NCBI GenBank assembly: GCA_036399055.1
Contig: DASWNX010000030.1
Span: 124,001 to 188,000 of the forward strand
Origin: Jatrophihabitans sp.
Lineage (GTDB): Bacteria > Actinomycetota > Actinomycetes > Mycobacteriales > Jatrophihabitantaceae
Direction of reading: 5' to 3'
DNA: 64,000 nucleotides
The notes beneath the pieces were generated by a model, which saw nothing but the letters and a program-made list of their open reading frames with translations, did not search any database and was not told the DNA's origin. This document shows, in pieces, positions 8,646-19,113 of this stretch (positions within the stretch are counted from its first letter, which is position 1; each line of letters starts with the position of its first letter). The position numbers and the translations under genes were made by a program.

Positions 8646-9908
8646 GTGAGCTCCACCGATCGGCAGCACCCGCCTGGCTGGCTGACCCGATTTCGCCATG
8701 GCGTGGTCGCCGGGGTGGGCCTGCTGCTGATCGCCGTGGGCTCCTGCTCCCTGGCCACGTTCGCGGCCTGGTTGATGCCGGGCGCTGACACCACTCCGGC
8801 GATCTCGGCGTTGAAGGCCGCGGCGTTGACGGTGCTGGCGGGCGCGCACGGCGGCGTGGTGCTGGCGGGCGCCCAGGTCACGCTGGCGCCGCTGCTGGTG
8901 ACCGGGTTGCTGGGCTGGCTGGTGGCCGTCCACGCCCGACGCCAGGACTCCTGGTCCGGGTTCGCCGGCCTGGCACTCGGCTACACGCTGGCCTCGGCGG
9001 TGCTGGCCGGCTGGTCGCGGCTGGGCAGCACCTACGCGCCGGTCTCGCGCAGCACGATCGCGGCGCTGCTGTTCACGCTGGTCGTCGGCGGTGGCGCCCG
9101 GTCTGCTGAGCACCTGTGGTCCCGGCTCCCGACTCGATGGCAGCAGGTGTCGCGGGCGGCGGCCCTGGTGGCAGCCGGTTACCTGCTGGCCGGCGCGCTG
9201 TTGTCGGCCGGCATGCTGCTCGTGCACTTCTCCGAGGCTGTGGCACTGCAACGCCAGCTCGCGCCGGGAGCGGCGGGTCTGCCGGTCGCGCTGCTGGCGA
9301 TCTCGGCCACGCCGAATGCGACGCTGGCCGGCGTCAGCTACCTGACCGGCCCCGGCTTCGACCTCGGCGCCCACACGTCGGTGTCCGCCTTCGAGGTCAG
9401 CTCCGGCCGGTTGCCGGTGTTCCCGTTGCTGGCCGGCCTGCCGCTCGAGCGGTCGGCGGCGCTGGCCGGCTCGCTGGCGATCCTGGCAATGGCCCTGCTG
9501 GCCGGCTGGGCGGTGCTGCGCACCGTGCCGCAAGCGCAGGCAGCCCAGCCGGGGACTGCGTGGCGTCACCGGCTGATCGACTGCGCGGCAGTGGCGGGGC
9601 TGGTCGGCGCGCTGCTGGCGGCGCTGACCGGGCTGGCCGCCGGTGACCTGGGCCGCGGCGCCCTGCGGGGCGTGGGAGCGGCGTGGTGGGCCGTCGGCCT
9701 GTCCGTCGCGTCGCTGGTGCTGCTGGCGGCCGCGTTCTGGTGCGGAGTGCAGGCGCTGCGCGACCGGTTCGCCGAGCAGGGTGGCCCGGGCCTCTACCTG
9801 CTGAGATCCGCGCCGGACACCGAGCCGGCCGAGGACGCCGAGCAGGCTCGCACGCAGCAGCCGGGGGCGGCCGCTCAGCCGGCGGCGCGCTCGCGCAACG
9901 CCAGCTAG
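8646..9908 (+). CDS. DUF6350 family integral membrane protein (PerM-like, Rv0955 position)
   Basis: A 420-residue protein with about eight to nine hydrophobic segments and a charged, Ala/Glu-rich C-terminal tail of roughly 40 residues. Composition and position (after DUF5336, before purN) match DUF6350, whose M. tuberculosis member PerM (Rv0955) is reported to support the divisome. A short N-terminal cytoplasmic segment precedes the first membrane span at about residues 20-45. The start used is GTG at 8646; the ribosome-binding site is poor (CAGGGG directly before it), so the start is less certain than the frame. A weak GATAGT box lies near 8582. The role in division is inferred from family and synteny. 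Confidence 0.75.
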   Translation: MSSTDRQHPPGWLTRFRHGVVAGVGLLLIAVGSCSLATFAAWLMPGADTTPAISALKAAALTVLAGAHGGVVLAGAQVTLAPLLVTGLLGWLVAVHARRQDSWSGFAGLALGYTLASAVLAGWSRLGSTYAPVSRSTIAALLFTLVVGGGARSAEHLWSRLPTRWQQVSRAAALVAAGYLLAGALLSAGMLLVHFSEAVALQRQLAPGAAGLPVALLAISATPNATLAGVSYLTGPGFDLGAHTSVSAFEVSSGRLPVFPLLAGLPLERSAALAGSLAILAMALLAGWAVLRTVPQAQAAQPGTAWRHRLIDCAAVAGLVGALLAALTGLAAGDLGRGALRGVGAAWWAVGLSVASLVLLAAAFWCGVQALRDRFAEQGGPGLYLLRSAPDTEPAEDAEQARTQQPGAAAQPAARSRNAS

Positions 9909-9937
9909 CAGCGCGCGGAGCGGGCTGGCGGTCCCAG

Positions 9938-9943
9938 TAGGGT
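9938..9943 (+). promoter_or_regulatory. -10 box of a predicted leaderless promoter for purN
   Basis: TAGGGT, a TANNNT box, ends six bases before the GTG at 9950, and no Shine-Dalgarno is present. The upstream gene ends at 9908, so purN-purH may have this promoter of its own. Confidence 0.45.
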
Positions 9944-9949
9944 AGCCGC

Positions 9950-10549
9950 GTGACCGTCCGGCTAGTCGTTCTCGCATCCGGCTCGGGAAGCACTCTGCAG
10001 GCGGTGCTCGACGCTGCCGCCGACCCCGGTTTCGGCGCTCGGGTGGTGGCCGCCGGCACCGACCGGCCCGGCTGCCCGGCGATGCGGCGCGCGGCTGAGG
10101 CCGGGGTGCCGACCTTCGCGGCGCCGCTTGCCGACTACGCCGACCGCGACGACTGGAACGCCGCCCTCGCTGAGGCGATCGCCGCTCACCAGCCCGACCT
10201 GGTGCTGCTGGCCGGCTTCATGCGGGTGCTGGCCCCGGCCATCGTCAACCGGTTCGAGGTGATCAACACCCATCCGTCGCTGCTGCCCTCCTTTCCGGGC
10301 GGGCACGCGGTCGCCGACGCGCTGGCGCACGGGGTCAAGATCACCGGCGTCACCGTGCACCGGGTCGACGCGGGCCTCGACACCGGCCCGATCCTGGCTC
10401 AGGCGGCGGTGCCGGTGTGCGACGGGGACACCGTAGACACCTTGCGACAACGCATCCAGCTCGCCGAGAAGCCCTTGTTCCTGGACACGATCCGCCAGCT
10501 GTGCCTTGATCGAGGCGTACCGAAGAGCACCGAGGAGCCGAAGTCATGA
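9950..10549 (+). CDS. purN: Phosphoribosylglycinamide formyltransferase (GAR transformylase 1)
   Basis: A 199-residue cytoplasmic enzyme of purine synthesis that transfers the formyl group of 10-formyl-THF to GAR, giving FGAR. The N-terminal LASGSGSTL loop binds the substrate phosphate. The catalytic triad is visible as Asn and His in [11 protein letters not shown] near residue 105 and Asp in GLDTGPI near residue 143. Length matches the family. The GTG start has a TAGGGT box six bases upstream instead of a ribosome-binding site. The TGA stop overlaps the purH ATG by four bases (ATGA), so the two consecutive 10-formyl-THF-using steps are translationally coupled. Confidence 0.96.
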   Translation: MTVRLVVLASGSGSTLQAVLDAAADPGFGARVVAAGTDRPGCPAMRRAAEAGVPTFAAPLADYADRDDWNAALAEAIAAHQPDLVLLAGFMRVLAPAIVNRFEVINTHPSLLPSFPGGHAVADALAHGVKITGVTVHRVDAGLDTGPILAQAAVPVCDGDTVDTLRQRIQLAEKPLFLDTIRQLCLDRGVPKSTEEPKS

Positions 10550-12126
10550 CCCGAATTCCCGTTCGCCGCGCGCTGGTCAGCGTGTATGACAAGGCCGGTT
10601 TGGCCGAGCTGGCGCGGGGACTGCACTCCTCCGGCGTCGAGATCGTCTCGACCGGCTCGACAGCCGCCCGGGTCGCCGAGCTGGGCATACCGGTGACCAC
10701 GGTCGACTCGGTGACCGGCTTTCCCGAGATCCTCGGTGGCCGGGTGAAGACGCTGCACCCGCACGTGCACGCCGGCCTGCTGGCCGACCAGGGCAACCCT
10801 GAGCACCTGTCCACCGTGCGAGAACTGGGCATCGACACTTTTCAGCTGGTGGTGGTGAACCTCTATCCGTTCCGCGAGACGGTCGCCTCGGGGGCGTCCG
10901 CGGCTGAGATCGTCGAGCAGATCGACATCGGCGGCCCGGCGATGGTGCGAGCCGCGGCGAAGAACCACGGCTCGGTCGCGGTGGTGGTCGACCCGACCGG
11001 CTACCCCGACGTGCTGGCCGCGGTGGCGGCGGGCGGCTTCGACCAGGCGAGTCGGCAGCGGCTGGCCGGGCGCGCCTACGCCCACACCGCCGCCTACGAC
11101 GCCGCGGTCGCCAACTGGTTCGGCGGGCAGGCCGTGCTGGCCGAGGCCGCCGCCGAGTCGCCGCACGCCGAGTCGTCCTGCTGGTCGCCCTACGTCGGGG
11201 TGGCCCTGGAGCGAGCCGAGGTGCTGCGCTATGGCGAGAACCCGCACCAGCGGGCCGCGCTCTACATCCAGCAGGGCGCCGAGCCGGGCATCGCGCAGGC
11301 CGAGCAGTTGCACGGCAAGGCGATGAGCTTCAACAACTACGTCGACGGTGACGCCGCCTACCGGGCAGCCTTCGACTTCGACGAGCCCTGCGCGGCGATC
11401 GTCAAGCACGCCAACCCGTGCGGCATCGCCCTCGGGGCTGACATCGCCGAGGCGCACGCGCTGGCGCACGCCTGTGACCCGGTGTCGGCCTATGGCGGGG
11501 TGATCGCCGTCAACCGCCCGGTCACCGCGGCGCTGGCCGCGCAGGTCGCCGACGTCTTCACCGAGGTGATCCTGGCGCCGGCCTTCGAGCCGGAGGCGCT
11601 GGAGGTGCTCACGGCCAAGAAGAGCCTGCGGCTGCTGATGGTGCCCGGCCCGCGGCCACGCGGCGTCGAGCCCCGGCCCATCTCCGGCGGGGTGCTGATG
11701 CAGGACGCCGACGCCCTGGACGCCCCCGGCGACGAGCCGGCCGGCTGGACCCTGGCCTGCGGGACGGCGTTAGAGCAGGCCGAGCTGGCTGAGCTGGAGT
11801 TCGCCTGGCGCGCGGTGCGCGCCGTGAAGTCCAACGCCATCCTGCTGGCCAGCAACCGCGCCACGGTGGGGGTGGGGATGGGTCAGGTCAACCGGGTGGA
11901 CTCCGCTCGGCTGGCGGTGGCCCGAGCGGCTGAGCGGGCCGCTGGCAGCTATGGCGCCTCGGACGCCTTCTTCCCGTTTCCCGACGGCTTGCAGGTGCTG
12001 ATCGACGCCGGCGTCCGGGCGGTGGCGCAGCCCGGCGGCTCCATCCGGGACGCCGAGGTGATCGCCGCCGCCGAGGCCGCCGGCCTGACCATGTACTTCA
12101 CCGGCACCCGGCACTTCGCGCACTGA
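10546..12126 (+). CDS. purH: Bifunctional AICAR transformylase/IMP cyclohydrolase
   Basis: A 526-residue enzyme for the last two steps of IMP synthesis. Residues 1 to about 195 form the MGS-like IMP cyclohydrolase domain, with [13 protein letters not shown] and [12 protein letters not shown]. The remainder is the AICAR formyltransferase domain, with [24 protein letters not shown] and the catalytic Lys-His of [11 protein letters not shown] near residue 285. The C-terminus [10 protein letters not shown] and FTGTRHF is canonical. The gene overlaps purN by four bases and the next gene by one (TGATG). Length is normal and nothing is missing. It depends on 10-formyl-THF, which folD nearby helps supply. 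Confidence 0.97.
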   Translation: MTRIPVRRALVSVYDKAGLAELARGLHSSGVEIVSTGSTAARVAELGIPVTTVDSVTGFPEILGGRVKTLHPHVHAGLLADQGNPEHLSTVRELGIDTFQLVVVNLYPFRETVASGASAAEIVEQIDIGGPAMVRAAAKNHGSVAVVVDPTGYPDVLAAVAAGGFDQASRQRLAGRAYAHTAAYDAAVANWFGGQAVLAEAAAESPHAESSCWSPYVGVALERAEVLRYGENPHQRAALYIQQGAEPGIAQAEQLHGKAMSFNNYVDGDAAYRAAFDFDEPCAAIVKHANPCGIALGADIAEAHALAHACDPVSAYGGVIAVNRPVTAALAAQVADVFTEVILAPAFEPEALEVLTAKKSLRLLMVPGPRPRGVEPRPISGGVLMQDADALDAPGDEPAGWTLACGTALEQAELAELEFAWRAVRAVKSNAILLASNRATVGVGMGQVNRVDSARLAVARAAERAAGSYGASDAFFPFPDGLQVLIDAGVRAVAQPGGSIRDAEVIAAAEAAGLTMYFTGTRHFAH

Positions 12127-12779
12127 TGGCGATGAGTGAGCGTGGCGATCACCCGCTGCCGGCCTGGTTCGCCGAGGTGCTGGCCGGCGGGCCGGAGATC
12201 GCCGACGAGGACTTCGTCGGCACCGACCTGCGGGAGCTGTCGCTGCGGCGACTGCGGTTCACCCGGTGCCGGTTCGACGAGGCGTCTCTGGACGAGCTCA
12301 GCACCGAGGCCTGCAGCTTCACCGACTGCAGCTTCGACCGGGCCGAGCTCAACGGCTCCTCGCACCTGCGCACCGCCTTCGTGGCGTGCTCGTTCGACCG
12401 GACCCGGTTCAACGGCGCCAGCCTGATCGAGTGCAAGCTGACCGGTTCGGTCTTCGCCGACGCGCCGCTGCGCTCGGCCACCGTCGCCGGCGGCGACTGG
12501 ACCGCGGTGTCACTGGGTGGCGCGGACCTGCGCGAGCTCGACTTCAGCGACGTCAAGCTGGTGGACGCCAACCTCACCGGCGCCAAGCTGGACCGCTGCG
12601 TGCTGCGCCGGGCCGACCTGCGCGGCCTGCGCTGGGGGCAGGCGTCGTTGCGTGACGCCGATCTGCGCGGGGCGATGATCGAGGGGCTGGACCCCAGGAT
12701 CGTCGACCTCACCGGCGCCCGGGTCGAGGTCGAGCAGGCCCTGGCCTTCGCCCAGTACCTCGGAGTCCGGATCGGCTGA
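12126..12779 (+). CDS. Pentapeptide-repeat protein coupled to purH
   Basis: A 217-residue protein built of pentapeptide repeats, A(D/N)LxG-like, clearest from about residue 130 onward ([29 protein letters not shown]). Earlier repeats are degenerate and Cys/Phe-rich ([15 protein letters not shown]). Such proteins form right-handed quadrilateral beta-helices; some mimic DNA and protect gyrase, but most have no known role. The start shares one base with the purH stop (TGATG), so it is probably translated by ribosomes finishing purH. No signal peptide or membrane segment is seen. No resistance or enzymatic function should be assigned from the fold alone. Confidence 0.85.
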   Translation: MAMSERGDHPLPAWFAEVLAGGPEIADEDFVGTDLRELSLRRLRFTRCRFDEASLDELSTEACSFTDCSFDRAELNGSSHLRTAFVACSFDRTRFNGASLIECKLTGSVFADAPLRSATVAGGDWTAVSLGGADLRELDFSDVKLVDANLTGAKLDRCVLRRADLRGLRWGQASLRDADLRGAMIEGLDPRIVDLTGARVEVEQALAFAQYLGVRIG

Positions 12780-12815
12780 GACCCTCCCGCCTGGCGGGCT
12801 GGCAAGATGTGCCAG

Positions 12816-15006
<2,191 letters not shown>

Positions 15007-15027
15007 GTCCCCGCCGCCTAGCCTGAC

Positions 15028-15069
15028 CGAAGAGGCCCGCCGGAGGAATTCCTCCGGCGGGCCTCTTCG
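15028..15069. terminator. Perfect 42-bp palindrome, bidirectional terminator between mdh and DUF885 gene
   Basis: Two perfectly complementary 21-base arms meet at a central GAATTC. As RNA it would give a very stable stem from either strand, although a few central bases must stay unpaired to form a loop. It lies 21 bases after the mdh stop and 55 bases after the convergent DUF885 stop, the expected site for a shared factor-independent terminator. The T-tract is short, as usual in actinobacteria. Confidence 0.85.
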
Positions 15070-15124
15070 TTTGTGGTGTCCATTCGCCGGCCGACAGCAG
15101 CTGCCACAACGGCCGGAAACTAGC

Positions 15125-16843
15125 TCACAGCTCCTTGAGCACCGCCTGGCGCAGGATGTCCAGGCCCAGGCCGCCCAGATCCAGCGCCCGGCGGTGGAAG
15201 GCCTTGAGGTCGAAGTCCGCGCCTTCACGGGCGCGGGTCTCATCGCGCAGCTGCAGCCAGAGCCGCTCGCCGATCTTGTACGACGGCGCCTGTCCCGGCC
15301 AGCCCAGGTAACGCTCCAGCTCGTAGCGCAGGAACTCCGGCGCCATGTTGGCGTGACTGTTCAGGAACTGCCACGCCTTGTCATAGGTCCACGAACCGCC
15401 ACCGACCTCTGCCGGCGCCGGCAGGTCGCAGTGCACGCCGATGTCGATCACCACCCGGGCCGCCCGCAGTGACTGGCCGTCCAGCAGCCCCAACCGGTTG
15501 CCAGGGTCGTCCATGAAGCCCAGGTCAGCCATCAGCCACTCGGCGTACAGCGCCCAGCCCTCGCCGTGCCCGGACACCCAGGACGCCAGCCGGCGCCAGC
15601 GGTTGAGCAGGTCCTTGACCTCCACCGCCCGGGCGATCTGCAGATGATGGCCCGGCACCCCCTCGTGATAGACGGTGGTCAGCTCCCGCCAGGTGGCGAA
15701 CTCGGTGACGCCGGGCGGCACCGACCACCACATCCGGCCGGGACGGGAGAAGTCCTCGGAGGGACCGGAGTAGTAGATGACGCCGGTGTGGGTGGGCGCG
15801 ATCCGGCATTCCAGCCGGCGCAGCTGCTCGGAGATCTCGAAGTGGCTGCCGGCCAGGGCCTCGATCGCGGCGTCGGAGCGTTCCTGCATCCAGGCCTGCA
15901 GCTGGTCGGTGCCGCGCAGCTTGCGGACCGGGTCGGCGTCCAGGATGGCGATCGCCTCGGCCACCGTGGCGCCGGACTTGATCTGGTCGGCGGTCTCGAC
16001 CATCAGCCCTTGGATCCGGGCCACCTCCGCCAGACCCCAGGCGTAGGTCTCCTCCAGGTCGACCGACGCGCCCAGGAACTGGCGTGAGAGCACCGCGTAA
16101 CGCTCCGCGCCGATGGCGTCGGCGGTCGGCGCCTGCTCGAGCAGCTCGTCGGCGAGAAAGTCGCGCAGCCGCTGGTAACCGGCCTGGGCGGCGTGCGCGC
16201 CCCGGTCCAGGTCGGCCTGCAGCGCCTGCGGAATGGGCGTCGGGCCCTCTGCCGCGCCGGCGACGAAGCCGGTGAAGAAGCTGTCGGCGCCGAGGTTGCC
16301 TTCGCATTGGGTGATGCAGGCCTGGACCTGCCGGCGCGGCGCGACGTCACCGCGGCTGGCGGCCAGCCGCAGCGACTCCAGGTAACCCTCGATCGCGGCC
16401 GGCAGGGCACTGAGCCGGGTGGCGATCTGTGACCATTCCTCGGCAGAGCCGGTCGGCATGAGGTCGAAGACGTCGCGCAGGTTCTGCACCGGGCTGGCGA
16501 TGTTGTTCAGCTCCCACAAAGGCATCCCGAGCTCGTGCAGGTCCTTCTCGACCTCCAGCCGTTCGGTCATCGCGGCGATGGTCACCTTGTCGGTGTCGTC
16601 CACCGGGCTGGCCTGGCTCAGCTCGCGCAGGGTCCGCTGGTTCAGCTCGGCCCTGGCCTGCAGCCCCGCTGGGGACAGGTCGGGCATCCGGTCGTCGAAG
16701 CCCGGCGCGCCGATGAAGGTGGCCGCCAGCGGGTCGAGCTCGAGTTGGGCGTCGAGGTGACGTTCGGCGAGTGCGTCCACGTCAGTGCGGGCACGAGCTT
16801 TACCGTCGGCGGTCGGAGCGCCGGTCGCGGAGGGGGAAGTCAT
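15125..16843 (-). CDS. DUF885 family zinc-dependent peptidase-like protein
   Basis: A 572-residue DUF885 protein, a family of predicted metallocarboxypeptidase-like hydrolases. The zinc motif is YHEGVPGHHLQ near residue 395 (HExxxGHH arrangement), and a second conserved segment GEGWALYAEWL follows about 45 residues later, typical of the family. No signal peptide is visible, suggesting a cytoplasmic enzyme. The ATG at 16843 has AGG nine bases upstream; a TTG nine bases further out is in frame but lacks a site. It is convergent with mdh and divergent from icd. The natural substrate is unknown. Confidence 0.88.
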   Translation of the reverse strand: MTSPSATGAPTADGKARARTDVDALAERHLDAQLELDPLAATFIGAPGFDDRMPDLSPAGLQARAELNQRTLRELSQASPVDDTDKVTIAAMTERLEVEKDLHELGMPLWELNNIASPVQNLRDVFDLMPTGSAEEWSQIATRLSALPAAIEGYLESLRLAASRGDVAPRRQVQACITQCEGNLGADSFFTGFVAGAAEGPTPIPQALQADLDRGAHAAQAGYQRLRDFLADELLEQAPTADAIGAERYAVLSRQFLGASVDLEETYAWGLAEVARIQGLMVETADQIKSGATVAEAIAILDADPVRKLRGTDQLQAWMQERSDAAIEALAGSHFEISEQLRRLECRIAPTHTGVIYYSGPSEDFSRPGRMWWSVPPGVTEFATWRELTTVYHEGVPGHHLQIARAVEVKDLLNRWRRLASWVSGHGEGWALYAEWLMADLGFMDDPGNRLGLLDGQSLRAARVVIDIGVHCDLPAPAEVGGGSWTYDKAWQFLNSHANMAPEFLRYELERYLGWPGQAPSYKIGERLWLQLRDETRAREGADFDLKAFHRRALDLGGLGLDILRQAVLKEL

Positions 16844-17005
16844 GATTGGCAACCTAGTGCCCGGTTCGGACGGTGGCCAAGCTGCCCGGCGCCGCCTCAG
16901 GGCCGGTGGCCGGATTGAGGAGCGGGCCGATCGCCTAAACTTCGGTCACAAGCAGCGCCACCGGGGTCTCCCGGTGCGGGCGCCCGCACACTCGAGAGGC
17001 GATCG

Positions 17006-18220
17006 ATGTCGAAGATCAAGGTGGTAGGTACCGTCGTCGAGCTGGACGGCGATGAGATGACCAGGATCATCTGGCAGTTCATCAAGGACCGGCTGATCCA
17101 TCCGTACCTGGATGTCAACCTCGATTACTACGACCTCGGCATCGAGCACCGCGACGCCACCGACGACCAGGTCACCATCGAAGCGGCCGAGGCGATCAAG
17201 CGGCACGGGGTCGGCGTCAAGTGCGCCACCATCACCCCCGACGAGGCCCGGGTCGAGGAGTTCGGCCTCAAGCAGATGTGGCGCTCGCCCAACGGCACCA
17301 TCCGCAACATCCTGGGCGGCGTGATCTTCCGCGAGCCGATCATCATGTCCAACGTGCCCCGGCTGGTGCCGGGCTGGACCAAGCCCATCGTGGTCGGCCG
17401 CCACGCCTTCGGAGACCAGTACCGGGCCACTGACCTGGTCGTTCCCGGCGAGGGCACCCTGACGCTGACCTTCACGCCCAAGGACGGCGGTGAGCCGACC
17501 GAGCTGAACGTCTTCGAGTTCCCCGGCGGCGGCGTCGCGCTGGCGATGTACAACCTGGACGAGTCCATCCGCGACTTCGCGCGGGCCTCGCTGAACTACG
17601 GCCTGCAGCGCAACTACCCGGTGTACCTGTCGACCAAGAACACCATCCTGAAGAAGTACGACGGCCGGTTCAAGGACATCTTCGCCGAGATCTTCGAGTC
17701 CGAGTTCAAGGCCGACTTCGAGGCCGCGGGCCTGACCTACGAGCACCGGCTCATCGACGACATGGTCGCGGCCGCGCTGAAGTGGGAGGGCGGCTATGTC
17801 TGGGCGTGCAAGAACTACGACGGCGACGTGCAGTCCGACATCGTCGCGCAGGGCTTCGGCTCGCTCGGCCTGATGACCTCGGTGCTGGCCACTCCGGACG
17901 GCAAGACCGTCGAGGCCGAGGCGGCGCACGGCACGGTGACCCGGCACTACCGCCAGCACCAGAAGGGCCAGCCCACCTCGACCAACCCGATCGCCTCGAT
18001 CTTCGCCTGGACGCGGGGCTTGGCCCACCGCGGCAAGCTGGACAACACCCCTGAGGTGACCGCCTTCGCCGAGACGCTGGAGCGGGTCTGCGTCGAGACT
18101 GTCGAGTCCGGCCAGATGACCAAGGACCTCGCGCTGCTGATCTCCAAGGACACCCCGTGGCTGACCACCGAGGACTTCCTCGCCGCGATCGACGAGAACC
18201 TCAAGAAGGCGATGGCCTAG
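17006..18220 (+). CDS. icd: NADP-dependent isocitrate dehydrogenase, homodimeric type
   Basis: A 404-residue enzyme converting isocitrate to 2-oxoglutarate and CO2 with NADP. It belongs to the short homodimeric class (eukaryotic cytosolic and M. tuberculosis Icd1 type), shown by [21 protein letters not shown] N-terminal sequence, [14 protein letters not shown] with the isocitrate-binding Ser, and [18 protein letters not shown] with metal-binding aspartates. [12 protein letters not shown] and [12 protein letters not shown] complete the signature. The ATG at 17006 follows a GAGAGG site. A TANNNT box (TAAACT) lies at 16936, implying a leader of about 60 bases. It stands alone, divergent from the DUF885 gene. 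Confidence 0.97.
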   Translation: MSKIKVVGTVVELDGDEMTRIIWQFIKDRLIHPYLDVNLDYYDLGIEHRDATDDQVTIEAAEAIKRHGVGVKCATITPDEARVEEFGLKQMWRSPNGTIRNILGGVIFREPIIMSNVPRLVPGWTKPIVVGRHAFGDQYRATDLVVPGEGTLTLTFTPKDGGEPTELNVFEFPGGGVALAMYNLDESIRDFARASLNYGLQRNYPVYLSTKNTILKKYDGRFKDIFAEIFESEFKADFEAAGLTYEHRLIDDMVAAALKWEGGYVWACKNYDGDVQSDIVAQGFGSLGLMTSVLATPDGKTVEAEAAHGTVTRHYRQHQKGQPTSTNPIASIFAWTRGLAHRGKLDNTPEVTAFAETLERVCVETVESGQMTKDLALLISKDTPWLTTEDFLAAIDENLKKAMA

Positions 18221-18309
18221 CCAGCACCGCGAGCCGGCCCCTGCTTGAGGTGCGGCGGGCCGGTTGAGATGAGCGGGCTGAGAGGCCGCCGAAGACGCCG
18301 AGGAGCCAG

Positions 18310-19104
18310 ATGAGCCGGCCGGGTCAGGATCTGCTGGTGTCCATCGACGGGCCGGTCGCGACGCTGAGCATCAACCGGCCGGCCAAGCGCAACGCTCTGA
18401 CGGTGGCGATGTGGCGAGAGCTGGCCGAGATCTGCGCCGAGCTGGACGCCGACCCTCGGCTGCGGGTGCTGGTGGTGACCGGCGTCGGGCCGTCCTTCTG
18501 CGCCGGCGCCGACATCAGCTCGCTGTCTGAGGACGAGGCGGTGTTGAAGCAGGTCGTGGAGACGGCCGAGCGCGCGCTGCGCGACCTGGCGATGCCGAGC
18601 ATCGCCAAGATCAGCGGGCACTGCTTCGGGGGAGGCAACCAGATCGCGGTGGCGTGCGACCTGCGGGTCGCCGACAGCAGCGCCAGCTTCGCCGTGCCGC
18701 CGGCCAGGCTGGGGGTGATCTATTCGGTCGGCTCCACCCGCGCGCTGGTCGAACTGGTCGGCCCGGCGGCGGCCAAGCGGCTGATCTTCACCGCGCAGGC
18801 GATCGACGCGGCGCAGGCGCTGCGGATCGGGCTGGTCGAGCAGGTGGTCGAACCGGGCGAGCTCGACGCGGCGGTGGCCGAGCTGGTGACCGCGATCCTG
18901 CCGCTGGCGCCGATGACGCAGTTCGCCGGCAAGGAGCTGGTCAACCTGATCGCCGACGGCGGCGACGCCGACGCCGCGTTCGACCGCTGGGCGGCTAGTT
19001 GGCGGCTCAGTCCCGACGGCGTCGAGGGGCCGCGGGCGTTCCTGGCCCGCCGGCAGCCGGTCTTCGGCTGGCGCCCTGGACCGGCCGAGCCCGACACGCG
19101 CTGA
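18310..19104 (+). CDS. Enoyl-CoA hydratase/isomerase family protein lacking both catalytic glutamates
   Basis: A 264-residue crotonase-fold protein. The oxyanion-hole segments are present: CAGADISSLS near residue 65 and HCFGGGNQIA near residue 108. The two glutamates that hydrate enoyl-CoA in classical enzymes are replaced. GGGCELA of rat enoyl-CoA hydratase reads GGGNQIA here (Glu to Gln), and QPEI reads PPAR (Glu to Ala). It should still bind an acyl-CoA and stabilise an enolate, but hydration is doubtful; isomerase, hydrolase or decarboxylase activity is possible. The ATG at 18310 has GAGGAG close upstream. It is convergent with sbcC, whose stop is ten bases away. Confidence 0.85.
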   Translation: MSRPGQDLLVSIDGPVATLSINRPAKRNALTVAMWRELAEICAELDADPRLRVLVVTGVGPSFCAGADISSLSEDEAVLKQVVETAERALRDLAMPSIAKISGHCFGGGNQIAVACDLRVADSSASFAVPPARLGVIYSVGSTRALVELVGPAAAKRLIFTAQAIDAAQALRIGLVEQVVEPGELDAAVAELVTAILPLAPMTQFAGKELVNLIADGGDADAAFDRWAASWRLSPDGVEGPRAFLARRQPVFGWRPGPAEPDTR

Positions 19105-19113
19105 GGCGGCCGC

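Noticed and set aside
8526..9977. Long minus-strand frame of about 480 codons opposite DUF6350 and purN
   Set aside because: Gln/Arg/Gly-rich low-complexity translation, no start signal, and it opposes two well-supported genes; a GC-driven shadow.
12785..12797. Hairpin CCCGCCTGGCGGG before folD as a terminator
   Set aside because: Only five pairs can form with a three-base loop; too weak to claim.
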